This document shows positions 33,944 to 42,202 of a stretch of 51,417 nucleotides of DNA, piece after piece. A program made the translations under genes and the position numbers. How positions within the stretch are numbered: the first letter of the stretch is position 1; each line of letters opens with the position of its first letter. The notes beneath the pieces were generated by a model. The model worked only from the letters and a program-made list of their open reading frames with translations, was not told the origin of the DNA and did no database searches. Source of the stretch: Bacteroidota bacterium (GTDB taxonomy: Bacteria > Bacteroidota > Bacteroidia > Bacteroidales > FEN-979); contig JAPLDI010000041.1 in assembly GCA_026391795.1 (NCBI GenBank), positions 1 to 51,417 on the forward strand. The letters run 5' to 3'.

Positions 33944-35311
33944 TTATACTGTCTGTTTTCCGATTTTTCTGAACGACTGATAAACCGTCCGGTAAAAATC
34001 AATCCCGGAGGAAAATATTCTTTTTTGCTCAAGGCCGATCTGCCTGTCCAGGAAATAAAAGCCTATCCATACTCCCAGCATTGTAAACAAAACAGAACCA
34101 ATTGCAACACCTGCCAGTGACTTGAAAACAAACACCGCGATCAGGTCGCCGATAACGTTGGCAAAGGTCATGTACATCACTTTCTGAAAATTCAGGTCGG
34201 GACGGTTAACGCTGTCGAGCGCAATACCGGTCATCCGTTCAATGGGGAGAAGCATTCCGTAAACCGAGAAGATCCTGACAATCATGACCGTACTTGCACC
34301 CGTGGCAGGGTCAACTCCCAGGTAGTGGTGTCCTCCAAGGATCAGGACAAGTGTTTCAGCAAACACGAAGGTGATAAGGCTGATGACTGCAAACAGGTAG
34401 GTCATGGCACCTGAATAGCTGTAGAAAAAATCCTTGACTTCCTGAACCCGGCCTAATAAACTTGCCTTCGACATTTTCGGGAAAGCAGTAGCGGCAAAAC
34501 TTCGCAATGGGATCTGCTGAAGTTCCACAAGTTTCATCGGAATGCTGTACATTGCAACAGCGGCAGTTCCCATCGGGCTCAGGCTGATGATCAATGTATC
34601 AGCGCTCCTCAGAAGATTTGTGCCGATCAGGGTAAACGTTGTGTATTTCCCGAAATCCAACAGGGTTTTATTGCTCTTCCGGGTCGCGTTGCCAAGGTAT
34701 TTTATTCCGTCCCAGCCATTCACAATGCATAGGAGAGAAGTAACCAGGTTGATGCAGAGCTGTGCGATTACAAGCTGTGTCAGGCTCATCCTGAAAAAGA
34801 GAAAATTCACAAGCACTACGAAAAAGAAACCGATGCTGTAAACACTGTTGATCAGCAATATTTTGTCGAACTTCAGTTCGGCCTGAAGAATCACCTGAGC
34901 GGTATTGAAAGGAATGTTGATGAACATCATCAAGGGCCACCACAAGAAGAAGAGGTCATACCCTGCACGCGCAACAGGTCCGGTGAATGCAAGGTTGCAG
35001 GCTATCATGATCACGGCAATCCCTGTTGTAGCCACAAGGACAATCAGGATGAAGGATCCGACCAGGCTCTTCCATTCCTCCTCTTTCGAACCCGAAAGAA
35101 ACCGGATAATGGCCGTTGTGGTGATGCCGAAACGAAACATGTCAATAAGAGCAGCACCTGCGATGTACAACACCCAGTGTCCGAAAACCTCCGGCTGAAA
35201 ACTCCTTAACAGCAATGCAAAACCGGCAAAACCGAATAATGAAATACACATATTCCCTGCCAGTGACAGAAAATTAGCTTCGGTTGTGACCTTTTTAAGT
35301 ATTGCGTTCAA
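33944..35311 (-). CDS. Polysaccharide flippase (Wzx/MATE-like)
   Basis: 455 aa with about 12 transmembrane segments (AGNMCISLFGFAGFALLLRSF, LIDMFRFGITTTAIIRFLSG, SFILIVLVATTGIAVIMI and so on) and the profile of the oligosaccharide/polysaccharide flippase (MVF) superfamily, including SLLGRVQEVKDFFYSYSGAMTYLFAV and IPLRSFAATAFPKMSKAS. It should move the lipid-linked repeat unit from the cytoplasmic to the periplasmic face. It lies 33 bp after the Wzc-like gene. Whether the cargo carries a peptide made by the NRPSs is the open question for this operon. Confidence 0.9.
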   Translation of the reverse strand: MNAILKKVTTEANFLSLAGNMCISLFGFAGFALLLRSFQPEVFGHWVLYIAGAALIDMFRFGITTTAIIRFLSGSKEEEWKSLVGSFILIVLVATTGIAVIMIACNLAFTGPVARAGYDLFFLWWPLMMFINIPFNTAQVILQAELKFDKILLINSVYSIGFFFVVLVNFLFFRMSLTQLVIAQLCINLVTSLLCIVNGWDGIKYLGNATRKSNKTLLDFGKYTTFTLIGTNLLRSADTLIISLSPMGTAAVAMYSIPMKLVELQQIPLRSFAATAFPKMSKASLLGRVQEVKDFFYSYSGAMTYLFAVISLITFVFAETLVLILGGHHYLGVDPATGASTVMIVRIFSVYGMLLPIERMTGIALDSVNRPDLNFQKVMYMTFANVIGDLIAVFVFKSLAGVAIGSVLFTMLGVWIGFYFLDRQIGLEQKRIFSSGIDFYRTVYQSFRKIGKQTV

Positions 35312-35344
35312 GGGTTGAATGTTTACTGATGAATGACGTTAACC

Positions 35345-37804
35345 TTAAATCCTTACCTTTTTCCGCATGGAACGGCGCACCCAGTTCTGTTTCCCCGGAA
35401 TCGTTCCGACAGCAGACCTGACTACGTGGCTCTCCACACCGTTCAGCAGGAACAGGGGTTTGTGCCGTGTGTGCTTCATATAGGTCTCAAGTGCCCCCTT
35501 GTCAGCTTCCGACCACGACCTGTTCGAACGGCAAACAAGAATCGACAGATCGGATGAGGCAACAAGACCGGCAGGATAAGGAAAATGAAGTAAAGGTGGT
35601 AGTTCAACCAGGATGTAGTCAGGTTGAAAAGCCGGTGCGTATTGACTGGCCAGAAGTAATTCCTGTGAGTTGCTGATGGAATAATAACTTTCATCAACGT
35701 GATAAACAACATGCTCTTCGGAGTTGACCTGGTTTTCAGGTTTGGAGAGGGAAAGCCCGACTGAATTCCCTGAACGGTCAGAATGTCCGTTAACCGGTTG
35801 GAGGGCTGAAGCCGGGTTGTATCCGTTGATCAACACAGGTTCCAGCACCTGCTCATTCACATCCGCTGTTTCCATCTGTGACAATTCTGTCTGAACAAGT
35901 GATTCACCCGAGAAATTGACCACGATCACCTTTTTCCCTTGTTTCTTCAGCTTCCTGGCAAGGTTCCCCAGGAGAGTTGTTTTGCCTTCATCATTCTGCG
36001 TACTGAAAAATAAAATGGTACGCGGATCATGACCTGCCAGTCGTCCTTTGGGATGAAGCTCTACCTGCTGAATCATCATCTCCAGCAACCGGTTGGTAAT
36101 AAATGGCAAATGGATGGAATCTGTTTTCTCGGTTATCCGGGGGTAGATTCCGGCAGGTTCCAGCCCGAGGATCTTTGAAGCCTTATGGGGGTTTTTGAGA
36201 GTGGAATCAAAATATTCAAGAATGATGATGACCGAAAGAACAAGGATAAATCCGAGTAAAGCGGCAATGGCAATCAAAAGCAAGCGCTTCGTCGGATTTG
36301 GCGCCAGCGGATAATAAGGAGGGTCAACAGCCTTGATGTTTGAGGAAAGGTCAACATCCTGGACTTTCAGCTTTGCCAGGTTAAGTCCTTTCAGCAGCTC
36401 CAGGTATTCCTGCTCGGCAACAGCTATTTCACGTTCGATCCTTTTCAGGGTAACTCCTGCCGGGGCATAATTGTCATATTCCTTTTGTGCACCCTGTATC
36501 CTGCGCTCAAGATCCGAGAGCCCTGCTTTGGTTTCTTCATAATCTTTCAGGCTGGCAACATAATTTTCCGTGAGATTGCTCTGGGACGCATCTCCAACCT
36601 TCGATTTCGTGTTGTACAGATCATCTACAAGTCCGCTGATCTCTGCTTTTAACGTCTCTGCCCGGGACCTTAATGTGGCTGCATCCTGGCCATCCTGTGA
36701 ACTTGCATTCTCTCCGGTTCCTGCCGTTGCCAGTTTGGAATTGATCTCTGCCAGCTGGTTCCTTTTCTCAATCAGGCTTGCACTCTTCTGCTGAAGATCA
36801 GATTGTGCATTGATCTTCTCTTCCAGCTTTTTGATGGCCGTGTTGTCCCCGGCCAGTTTGATCCGCTTGCTCTGCAACATGGCTTCAAGATTCCCGGCTG
36901 CACTACCGGCAGCCCGGCTCTGGTCAGCGAAGTTCACAATCTTGTTCTCTTCATTGAATTTCAGAAGACGCTCTTCTGCCTGCGACAGCTTAGCTGCTCC
37001 TGCTTTCAGTTTATACTCAAAATACTTTACCACGGCATCCGAACGGCTTTCTTTGATTTTCTTGTAGTTCTTCATGCAAATACCGGTCAGGAGAACCAGT
37101 GTCTGCTGGCAGATGCCGGGATCATCTGAATTGTATTTCAGTTCGATAAGGTCGCTGGATGAGATCCGTTGAACATTGACGGAGGAAATTGCCTTGATGG
37201 AATAGTGGGGATTGTTGAAGTTCAGCAAACGATAGATGTAGTTGGTATCATCATGAGCCATGTAATCGGCCAGGTTCTTAACCGTCTGTTCATAGGCCGC
37301 GGGTTCAATGGATGCAGGCTGCAGGTTCACGGAACTGACAGGGTTCGTTTCGGTAAACGAAAACACGTCGGAGCCACCGGATGTGTCTGATTTCTGAACT
37401 TCAGCTCCGGGCCTGGCTTTAAAATAAACATGCCTGACAACGAGTTTATTGATGTAGGCAGGAGTAGTCCTTTTCAGATCAAGGAAGGATTGAAGCGATA
37501 TGTACCGCGAATCGTGCCGTTTCAGCAAGAGATGCTGGGCCAGCAGCCTGATGGCAACTTCCTGGGAGGTTTCCCTCGACTGGATCACCGTGATCATATT
37601 ATCAAATGCCGCATTCGAAGTGAATACGTTAAAGGATTGGTCCAGCTGAACATTGGTGCCGGTGGTCATTCCTGTATAAAGAGTTGTTGTTGATGAGTAG
37701 ATATCTTTTGTGAGGAAAGCCACTGCAGTTCCAAGCAAAACCGGGATCAGAAGCAGCAGTATTATATTTTTCCTGAGTAGCCTAAAAAAATCAGTTGCCT
37801 TCAT
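35345..37804 (-). CDS. Wzc-like polysaccharide co-polymerase with degenerate BY-kinase domain
   Basis: 819 aa. N-terminal TM (IILLLLIPVLLGTAVAFLT), Wzz-type periplasmic domain, long coiled coils (about 250-450), a second TM near 500-520 (LLLIAIAALLGFILVLSVIIILEYF), then a cytoplasmic P-loop domain. The Walker A' region is STQNDEGKTTLLGNLA, while the Walker B position is DYILVELPPLL, with E in place of the usual D. There is no C-terminal tyrosine cluster (the protein ends SMRKKVRI), so autophosphorylating kinase activity is doubtful. A roughly 60-residue low-conservation insert lies near 660-710. It should set chain length in Wzx/Wzy assembly. It overlaps the TolC-like gene by 14 bp. Confidence 0.87.
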   Translation of the reverse strand: MKATDFFRLLRKNIILLLLIPVLLGTAVAFLTKDIYSSTTTLYTGMTTGTNVQLDQSFNVFTSNAAFDNMITVIQSRETSQEVAIRLLAQHLLLKRHDSRYISLQSFLDLKRTTPAYINKLVVRHVYFKARPGAEVQKSDTSGGSDVFSFTETNPVSSVNLQPASIEPAAYEQTVKNLADYMAHDDTNYIYRLLNFNNPHYSIKAISSVNVQRISSSDLIELKYNSDDPGICQQTLVLLTGICMKNYKKIKESRSDAVVKYFEYKLKAGAAKLSQAEERLLKFNEENKIVNFADQSRAAGSAAGNLEAMLQSKRIKLAGDNTAIKKLEEKINAQSDLQQKSASLIEKRNQLAEINSKLATAGTGENASSQDGQDAATLRSRAETLKAEISGLVDDLYNTKSKVGDASQSNLTENYVASLKDYEETKAGLSDLERRIQGAQKEYDNYAPAGVTLKRIEREIAVAEQEYLELLKGLNLAKLKVQDVDLSSNIKAVDPPYYPLAPNPTKRLLLIAIAALLGFILVLSVIIILEYFDSTLKNPHKASKILGLEPAGIYPRITEKTDSIHLPFITNRLLEMMIQQVELHPKGRLAGHDPRTILFFSTQNDEGKTTLLGNLARKLKKQGKKVIVVNFSGESLVQTELSQMETADVNEQVLEPVLINGYNPASALQPVNGHSDRSGNSVGLSLSKPENQVNSEEHVVYHVDESYYSISNSQELLLASQYAPAFQPDYILVELPPLLHFPYPAGLVASSDLSILVCRSNRSWSEADKGALETYMKHTRHKPLFLLNGVESHVVRSAVGTIPGKQNWVRRSMRKKVRI

Positions 37805-38573
37805 TGTCCTGTGGTATATAATTAGTGATATTGAACTTCATCCCCGTAATCACTTCCATGATCATATATGAACTGACAAAATCCATTTTGGCAGTTTCAA
37901 AATCTGTTTCCGTATGTGCCCCGATCTCCGAAACACGCGAATAATCATCAACGGAAACAGTGCCTTTGACAAATCCCTTTTCAGCCATCTGGGTATTGAT
38001 CCGCGATGTTTCAAGGTATTTCGATTTGATCTTTAAAACCCTTTGTTTTGCAATGATATCGTTGTACTGCTTGATTACCAGTTCACGGAGTTCGTTTTTC
38101 CTTGTCTCCGAAAGCGTTTGTGACTGCTCCATAACAGCCTTGGCTATCTTGATCTGGTTTCTCCGGTTCACAAGGTCATAAAGGGGGAGCCTTAAAAATC
38201 CGCCAACTGCATATTGTGACTGACTCTGCCTTGATGAGGATGCCTGAGGCGTGCTGGTCTGGGCAGTGTTGCTGTAGACGTAGTCGAAAGTGCCATAACC
38301 GGCATTGGCCTGCAGTCCCAGATCCTGGGTCCATTGCGCTTGGTTTGTATGAAGATTGCCCTTGTCGATGACATGCAATTCAGAGAACTTCAACCCGGGA
38401 TCGTGGGCAAAGGAAGAATCAAGCAGGGTAGCCAGCGGTGGCATAATCTGGGTGATGTCATCCGTAAGCGGATTAAATCTCTTTTGTTGCTGTGCATCAG
38501 CGGTACTTTCAAGAAAAAGTCCGAAACACAGGAACAAAAAATACATTCGGAAATAACTCATAATCATTTTCAT
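37791..38573 (-). CDS. Short TolC/outer-membrane efflux-like protein
   Basis: 260 aa, about half a normal TolC-family protein. A signal peptide (MKMIMSYFRMYFLFLCFGLF...ADAQ) is followed by one set of the alpha-hairpin/beta elements: LQANAGYGTFDYVY, YAVGGFLRLPLYDLVNRRNQIKIAKAVMEQ, and long amphipathic helices to GTVSVDDYSRVSEIGAHTETDFETAKMDFV. The RLPLYDLVNRRNQIKIAK element matches the TolC/OEP pattern. No Wza-type SLBB export protein is seen in this operon, so this half-length protein may serve in outer-membrane passage. It starts 10 bp after the sugar transferase gene and its stop overlaps the next gene. Confidence 0.72.
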   Translation of the reverse strand: MKMIMSYFRMYFLFLCFGLFLESTADAQQQKRFNPLTDDITQIMPPLATLLDSSFAHDPGLKFSELHVIDKGNLHTNQAQWTQDLGLQANAGYGTFDYVYSNTAQTSTPQASSSRQSQSQYAVGGFLRLPLYDLVNRRNQIKIAKAVMEQSQTLSETRKNELRELVIKQYNDIIAKQRVLKIKSKYLETSRINTQMAEKGFVKGTVSVDDYSRVSEIGAHTETDFETAKMDFVSSYMIMEVITGMKFNITNYIPQDNEGN

Positions 38574-38583
38574 TATTAATAAC

Positions 38584-39780
38584 TCAAACAGATTCTTTTT
38601 GTATAAAAACAGGAATGGTCCGCATGATAAGTTTCATATCGTAGAATAAGGAATATTTCTTCTCAAGGAATAAGTCAGCGTAGGTGTTATCCAGGTGCTT
38701 CCGCTCATCGTCTGACATAACACCTTTCCTTCCCCGCTTTTCAACCTGCCATAATCCGGTCAATCCGGCGGGGGCAAGAAAGCGTTTTGCCATCATATCG
38801 TGTGTCAGCTTCTCGGCTTCGTAAACAGGGAGCGGGCGGTTGCCTACGATTGACATATCCCCCTTGATCACATTGATCAGTTGCGGCAATTCGTCAATGC
38901 TCGTGTTGCGGAGTATCTTGCCCACCTTGGTCACCCTCGGGTCATCCGGGATCTTAATAAAATGAGGCTTCGATTTCTCAACCGCGTTTTTCTGCTTTGT
39001 ATACCACGTATCGCAAACGGAATACTCTTCAGTGTGCAGAACGGGTGAACAATAAACAAAATCCTCCTTCCTTTTGCACGGGCATGGTTTCTTTAAGTCG
39101 AGCTCCTCTACGGGACCATGTGCGATGTACTGATTCTTGTGCTTTGCCAGCTTCTTTAGCTCATCTTCTGCACCGGTCCTCATTGACCGGAATTTATAAA
39201 AGTCGAACGACTTCCGCCCCACCCTTTTGGAGGTGTAGTAGACCTTCCCTTTTGATTCGATCCGGATGGCAAGCATAACCAGTAAAAGGATCGGAGAGAG
39301 AAGAACCAGTGCAACGGAAGCCACCACGATATCGAACAACCGTTTAGAGAAAGGAAGACGATAACCCGCTGACTTGGACCTGGTCTCTTTATGGGGAAGC
39401 TCTCCCTTCCTGAAGTCAATGAGAAACTGCATCCGTTCAAGCAAACCTTCCATAGAAGTGATCGGGAGCAGGTAGAGATCATCAATCCCGCGATAAAGTG
39501 CGGTTTTTAATAGGCCTTCCTCATAACCCGGGGCGATGAGGACAAAAGGAACGTGATTCAATGACGGGTCTTTCCGCAAAATGGAATGAGCGCTCAATCC
39601 GTCTCCCCCGGTAAGGAACCGGTCGCACAGGACAATGTCAATTCTCACACCCGATGTGAAAACGGAACCCGCTTCAGCAACATCCTTGACGGCTGTTACC
39701 AAAAGCTGATCTTCCTCAATGAGCTGCTGGCCAAGCCCCTGATCTGTTCCTATATAAAGAAGGTTTATTTTTTCGTTCAT
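38584..39780 (-). CDS. Initiating sugar transferase with N-terminal receiver-like domain
   Basis: 398 aa. Residues about 1-125 form a receiver-like domain with an aspartate at the phospho-acceptor position (DIVLCDRF) but without the conserved Thr/Ser and Lys (VLIAP and YLLPI in their places). Then comes the polyprenyl-phosphate sugar-1-phosphate transferase domain: membrane re-entrant helix (LFDIVVASVALVLLSPILLL), VYYTSKRVGRKSFDFYKFRSM, TKVGKILRNTSIDELPQLIN, KGDMSIVGNRPLP, LTGLWQVEKRG. Between them is an insertion with cysteines CPCKRKEDFVYC plus one more about 14 residues on. It would start repeat-unit synthesis on undecaprenyl phosphate at the inner membrane. It is the first gene of the operon, 146 bp after the hybrid kinase, which suggests signalling control. 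Confidence 0.92.
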   Translation of the reverse strand: MNEKINLLYIGTDQGLGQQLIEEDQLLVTAVKDVAEAGSVFTSGVRIDIVLCDRFLTGGDGLSAHSILRKDPSLNHVPFVLIAPGYEEGLLKTALYRGIDDLYLLPITSMEGLLERMQFLIDFRKGELPHKETRSKSAGYRLPFSKRLFDIVVASVALVLLSPILLLVMLAIRIESKGKVYYTSKRVGRKSFDFYKFRSMRTGAEDELKKLAKHKNQYIAHGPVEELDLKKPCPCKRKEDFVYCSPVLHTEEYSVCDTWYTKQKNAVEKSKPHFIKIPDDPRVTKVGKILRNTSIDELPQLINVIKGDMSIVGNRPLPVYEAEKLTHDMMAKRFLAPAGLTGLWQVEKRGRKGVMSDDERKHLDNTYADLFLEKKYSLFYDMKLIMRTIPVFIQKESV

Positions 39781-39926
39781 TTAATCGTTTTTTAACTTGT
39801 TAACAATCCCATTCCGACAATTTTCCGTTCTCTGAATTTTGATTGGTTATTTATTTTTATTAAGACTTATTCTATTTTATAATTCTGACCAGACAATTCC
39901 ATCATCCCTGCAGCAGATGTCAGCTG

Positions 39927-41597
39927 TTAAGCAGCCGGGACCTTGTGTTCCAGAAAGCGTGAGATTTTTGAATTCAGTTCAGCCGGGTGGAAAGGCTTGA
40001 TGATATAACCGTTCATTCCGGAGTCGCAGATCTTTTTCCGGTCTTCCACGAATGCGGATGCAGTAACGGCAAGAATCGGAAGGTTCTTATAATAATCTCC
40101 TTCCATCTCCCTGATCTTCTGGGTAGCCTCATAGCCGTTCATTTCAGGCATATGAAGGTCCATCAGGACCAGTTGATACTGATTTTCCTTGACTTTCTGA
40201 ACTGCAACCTTTCCGTTTTCAGCCGTATCCGTATTCGCATTCCATTTAACCAGCAAGCGGGAAACGATGTTCTGGTTGATCAGGTTGTCTTCGACGATAA
40301 GGATGTTGAGCCCTTCCAGGGAGTGAATTTCGGCTGATTTCAAAGGCCTCTCCTGCACCTGGTTTTTTGTACTTCGTTTGAACTTCAGGAAAACAGAGAA
40401 GGTACTTCCTTCATTCGGCTTGCTCTCCACCTGGATACGACCATTCTGTTTTTCAATCAGCATTTTTGTAATCGCAAGGCCGAGTCCGGTGCCACCATAT
40501 TCTCTTGTAGTGGATGCGCTTGCCTGCGTGAAGGCCTCAAAAATATCTTTTTGCTTCTCTTCGGGAATTCCGATCCCTGTGTCGGAAATCCTGAACAGAA
40601 TTTCCACGGAGTCTTCAAGGTCCCTGTAAACCTCAGTTGAAAGGGTAACCTTTCCCTTTTTGGTAAATTTCAACGCATTGCCAACCAGGTTGAAAAAAAT
40701 CTGGGCCAGACGTACAGAGTCACCCATTAAAAAACCCGGAACATTCTCATGGGTGATAAATTCAAGTTCAATACCTTCTTTCATCATCCCATACTGCATG
40801 CTTTGCCGGATACCTGCAATGAGTTTCCGGATGTTAAAGTCGATCTCCTCAAATTCAATTTTTCCGGAATCGATCTTTGAAAAGTCGAGGACTTCATTGA
40901 TCATCTGCAGCAGGTTCTCCGCTGAAAATTTAAGAACGTCCATATCCTCAACCTGGTCCGGCCGTGGTTGTTCCGATATCAGGAGGTTAACGGTATTGAT
41001 GATGGCATTCAGCGGTGTCCGGATCTCATGGCTCATGGTAGATAGAAACTGCTTTTTAGCAATACCAGCATCCTCTTCCAGCTGTTTTGCATTTATCAAC
41101 CCATCTTCAATGGCCTTACGCTGTTCAAGCTGTTCAAGAAGTCGTTTCTGTTGCAGGTATTGGTTGATTACAATATCCACTTTGCCTTTGAGCGTTCCGG
41201 CAATGAAAGGGCGTGCTATAAAGTCAACCGCGCCGGAAAGCATTACTTCATTGTTGTAATAGGAGGTACAACAATAATCCGTCGTGTAAATGATATTCAG
41301 ATGCTCGTTCTTCTGAATGCGGCGTATCTGGTCTGCCAGATCAAAACCCGACAGGCTGTCGGGCGTCACTTTGACAATAACAAGTGCAATTTCAGAACGT
41401 TTTGCCAGGTCGATTGCTTCTTCAGGGGAGCCGGCTATAACCAATTCAACATGGCTCCCTGACAGAAGACTCTCAATTTCATCTGTATCGTCCACATTCG
41501 TATCCATGATCAATACCTTTGCCTTGGTCATTTCTTCCTTCAAATTAGGTTTGTTTCCATAATCGTTTAATCCAATTTTGAATTCATCCTTCAGCAA
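39927..41597 (-). CDS. Soluble hybrid histidine kinase, REC-HisKA-HATPase-REC
   Basis: 556 aa with no transmembrane segment. An N-terminal receiver-like domain (about 25-145) lacks the phospho-accepting Asp (LVIVKVTPD where LLDxxMP is expected). A coiled coil (about 150-185) leads to HisKA (FLSTMSHEIRTPLNAI), HATPase (NLVGNALKFTKKG; DTGIGIPEEKQKDIFEAF; GGTGLGLAI) and a C-terminal receiver with intact Asp, Thr and Lys (LVLMDLHMPEMNG, AVTAS, IIKPF). Input is therefore probably cytoplasmic or through a partner. It lies directly upstream of the exopolysaccharide/NRPS operon on the same strand, and no consensus promoter is visible in the 146-bp gap, so it may be co-transcribed and control the operon. 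It has its own promoter at 41718-41747. Confidence 0.92.
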   Translation of the reverse strand: MLKDEFKIGLNDYGNKPNLKEEMTKAKVLIMDTNVDDTDEIESLLSGSHVELVIAGSPEEAIDLAKRSEIALVIVKVTPDSLSGFDLADQIRRIQKNEHLNIIYTTDYCCTSYYNNEVMLSGAVDFIARPFIAGTLKGKVDIVINQYLQQKRLLEQLEQRKAIEDGLINAKQLEEDAGIAKKQFLSTMSHEIRTPLNAIINTVNLLISEQPRPDQVEDMDVLKFSAENLLQMINEVLDFSKIDSGKIEFEEIDFNIRKLIAGIRQSMQYGMMKEGIELEFITHENVPGFLMGDSVRLAQIFFNLVGNALKFTKKGKVTLSTEVYRDLEDSVEILFRISDTGIGIPEEKQKDIFEAFTQASASTTREYGGTGLGLAITKMLIEKQNGRIQVESKPNEGSTFSVFLKFKRSTKNQVQERPLKSAEIHSLEGLNILIVEDNLINQNIVSRLLVKWNANTDTAENGKVAVQKVKENQYQLVLMDLHMPEMNGYEATQKIREMEGDYYKNLPILAVTASAFVEDRKKICDSGMNGYIIKPFHPAELNSKISRFLEHKVPAA

Positions 41598-41706
41598 ATG
41601 CCTGAAGAATCTCTTTCTCTTGGTTTTTCAATGTTATATCCCATAAATCGATCCGGGATGAAACAGAGGATAAATATCTTCTATACTTATTTAGACTATT
41701 TTAATT

Positions 41707-41720
41707 TTGCAGCGCTGCAA
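41707..41720. promoter_or_regulatory. Perfect 14-bp palindrome overlapping the kinase promoter
   Basis: TTGCAGCGCTGCAA is its own reverse complement and covers the downstream edge of the TACATTTG box and the expected transcription start of the histidine kinase gene, a position suited to a repressor operator. Confidence 0.6.
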
Positions 41721-41747
41721 ATGTACAACGAAAAATCATTTTTGCAA
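41718..41747 (-). promoter_or_regulatory. Bacteroidetes-type promoter of the hybrid histidine kinase
   Basis: On the minus strand TTG (41747-41745), 19-nt spacer, TACATTTG (41725-41718). The leader to the ATG is about 115 nt. Confidence 0.7.
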
Positions 41748-41842
41748 ATTTTATTTAGATTAAGTTAATATAAATTACCAACAAAAATTCCTTCTTGTTA
41801 ATTTTCAGACAATTAAAGTCCAGGCGATCTATACCGGTACCA

Positions 41843-42034
41843 GATGCTGGATGCTGGATGCTGGATGCTGGATGCTGGATGCTGGATGCTGGATGCTGGA
41901 TGCTGGATGCTGGATGCTGGATACTGGATGCTGGATGCTGGATGCTGGATGCTGGATGCTGGATGCTGGATGCTGGATGCTGGATGCTGGATGCTGGATG
42001 CTGGATGCTGGATGCTGGATGCTGGATGCTGGAT
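41843..42034. repeat. Heptanucleotide satellite (GCTGGAT), about 27 copies
   Basis: 192 bp of near-perfect 7-bp repeats with a single visible variant unit (ACTGGAT near 41921-41927). Because 7 is not a multiple of 3, all frames stay open and encode heptapeptides, producing spurious frames on both strands. It lies between the 3' end of the 903-aa protein gene and the kinase promoter. Confidence 0.98.
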
Positions 42035-42202
42035 CTAGAGGATGGAGGATGGACAATGATTTCGGAATACCAGATCGTGGTTTCCGGGGAGTGTTTGCCT
42101 TTGCCGGAATGTCCGGCATCACCTGCCGACACTATTGCGGGTTGAATTTTACCCAATATCGCGGCCAGATAACCCGTAGGGTTCCTGTTCAGACTTTACA
42201 GG

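Larger units (their letters stand above)
41598..42202. other. 605-bp intergenic region with kinase promoter and satellite
   Basis: Contains the hybrid-kinase promoter (41718-41747), a 14-bp palindrome (41707-41720) and the heptamer satellite (41843-42034). The remaining 168 bp to the next gene hold no recognisable signal. Reading frames across the satellite are repeat artefacts. Confidence 0.6.

Noticed and set aside
40660-41259. 199-aa frame on the + strand inside the kinase gene
   Set aside because: Serine/arginine-rich antisense shadow of a clear HisKA/HATPase sequence.
41843-42034. CRISPR array
   Set aside because: The array is a pure 7-bp tandem with no spacers and no cas genes nearby.
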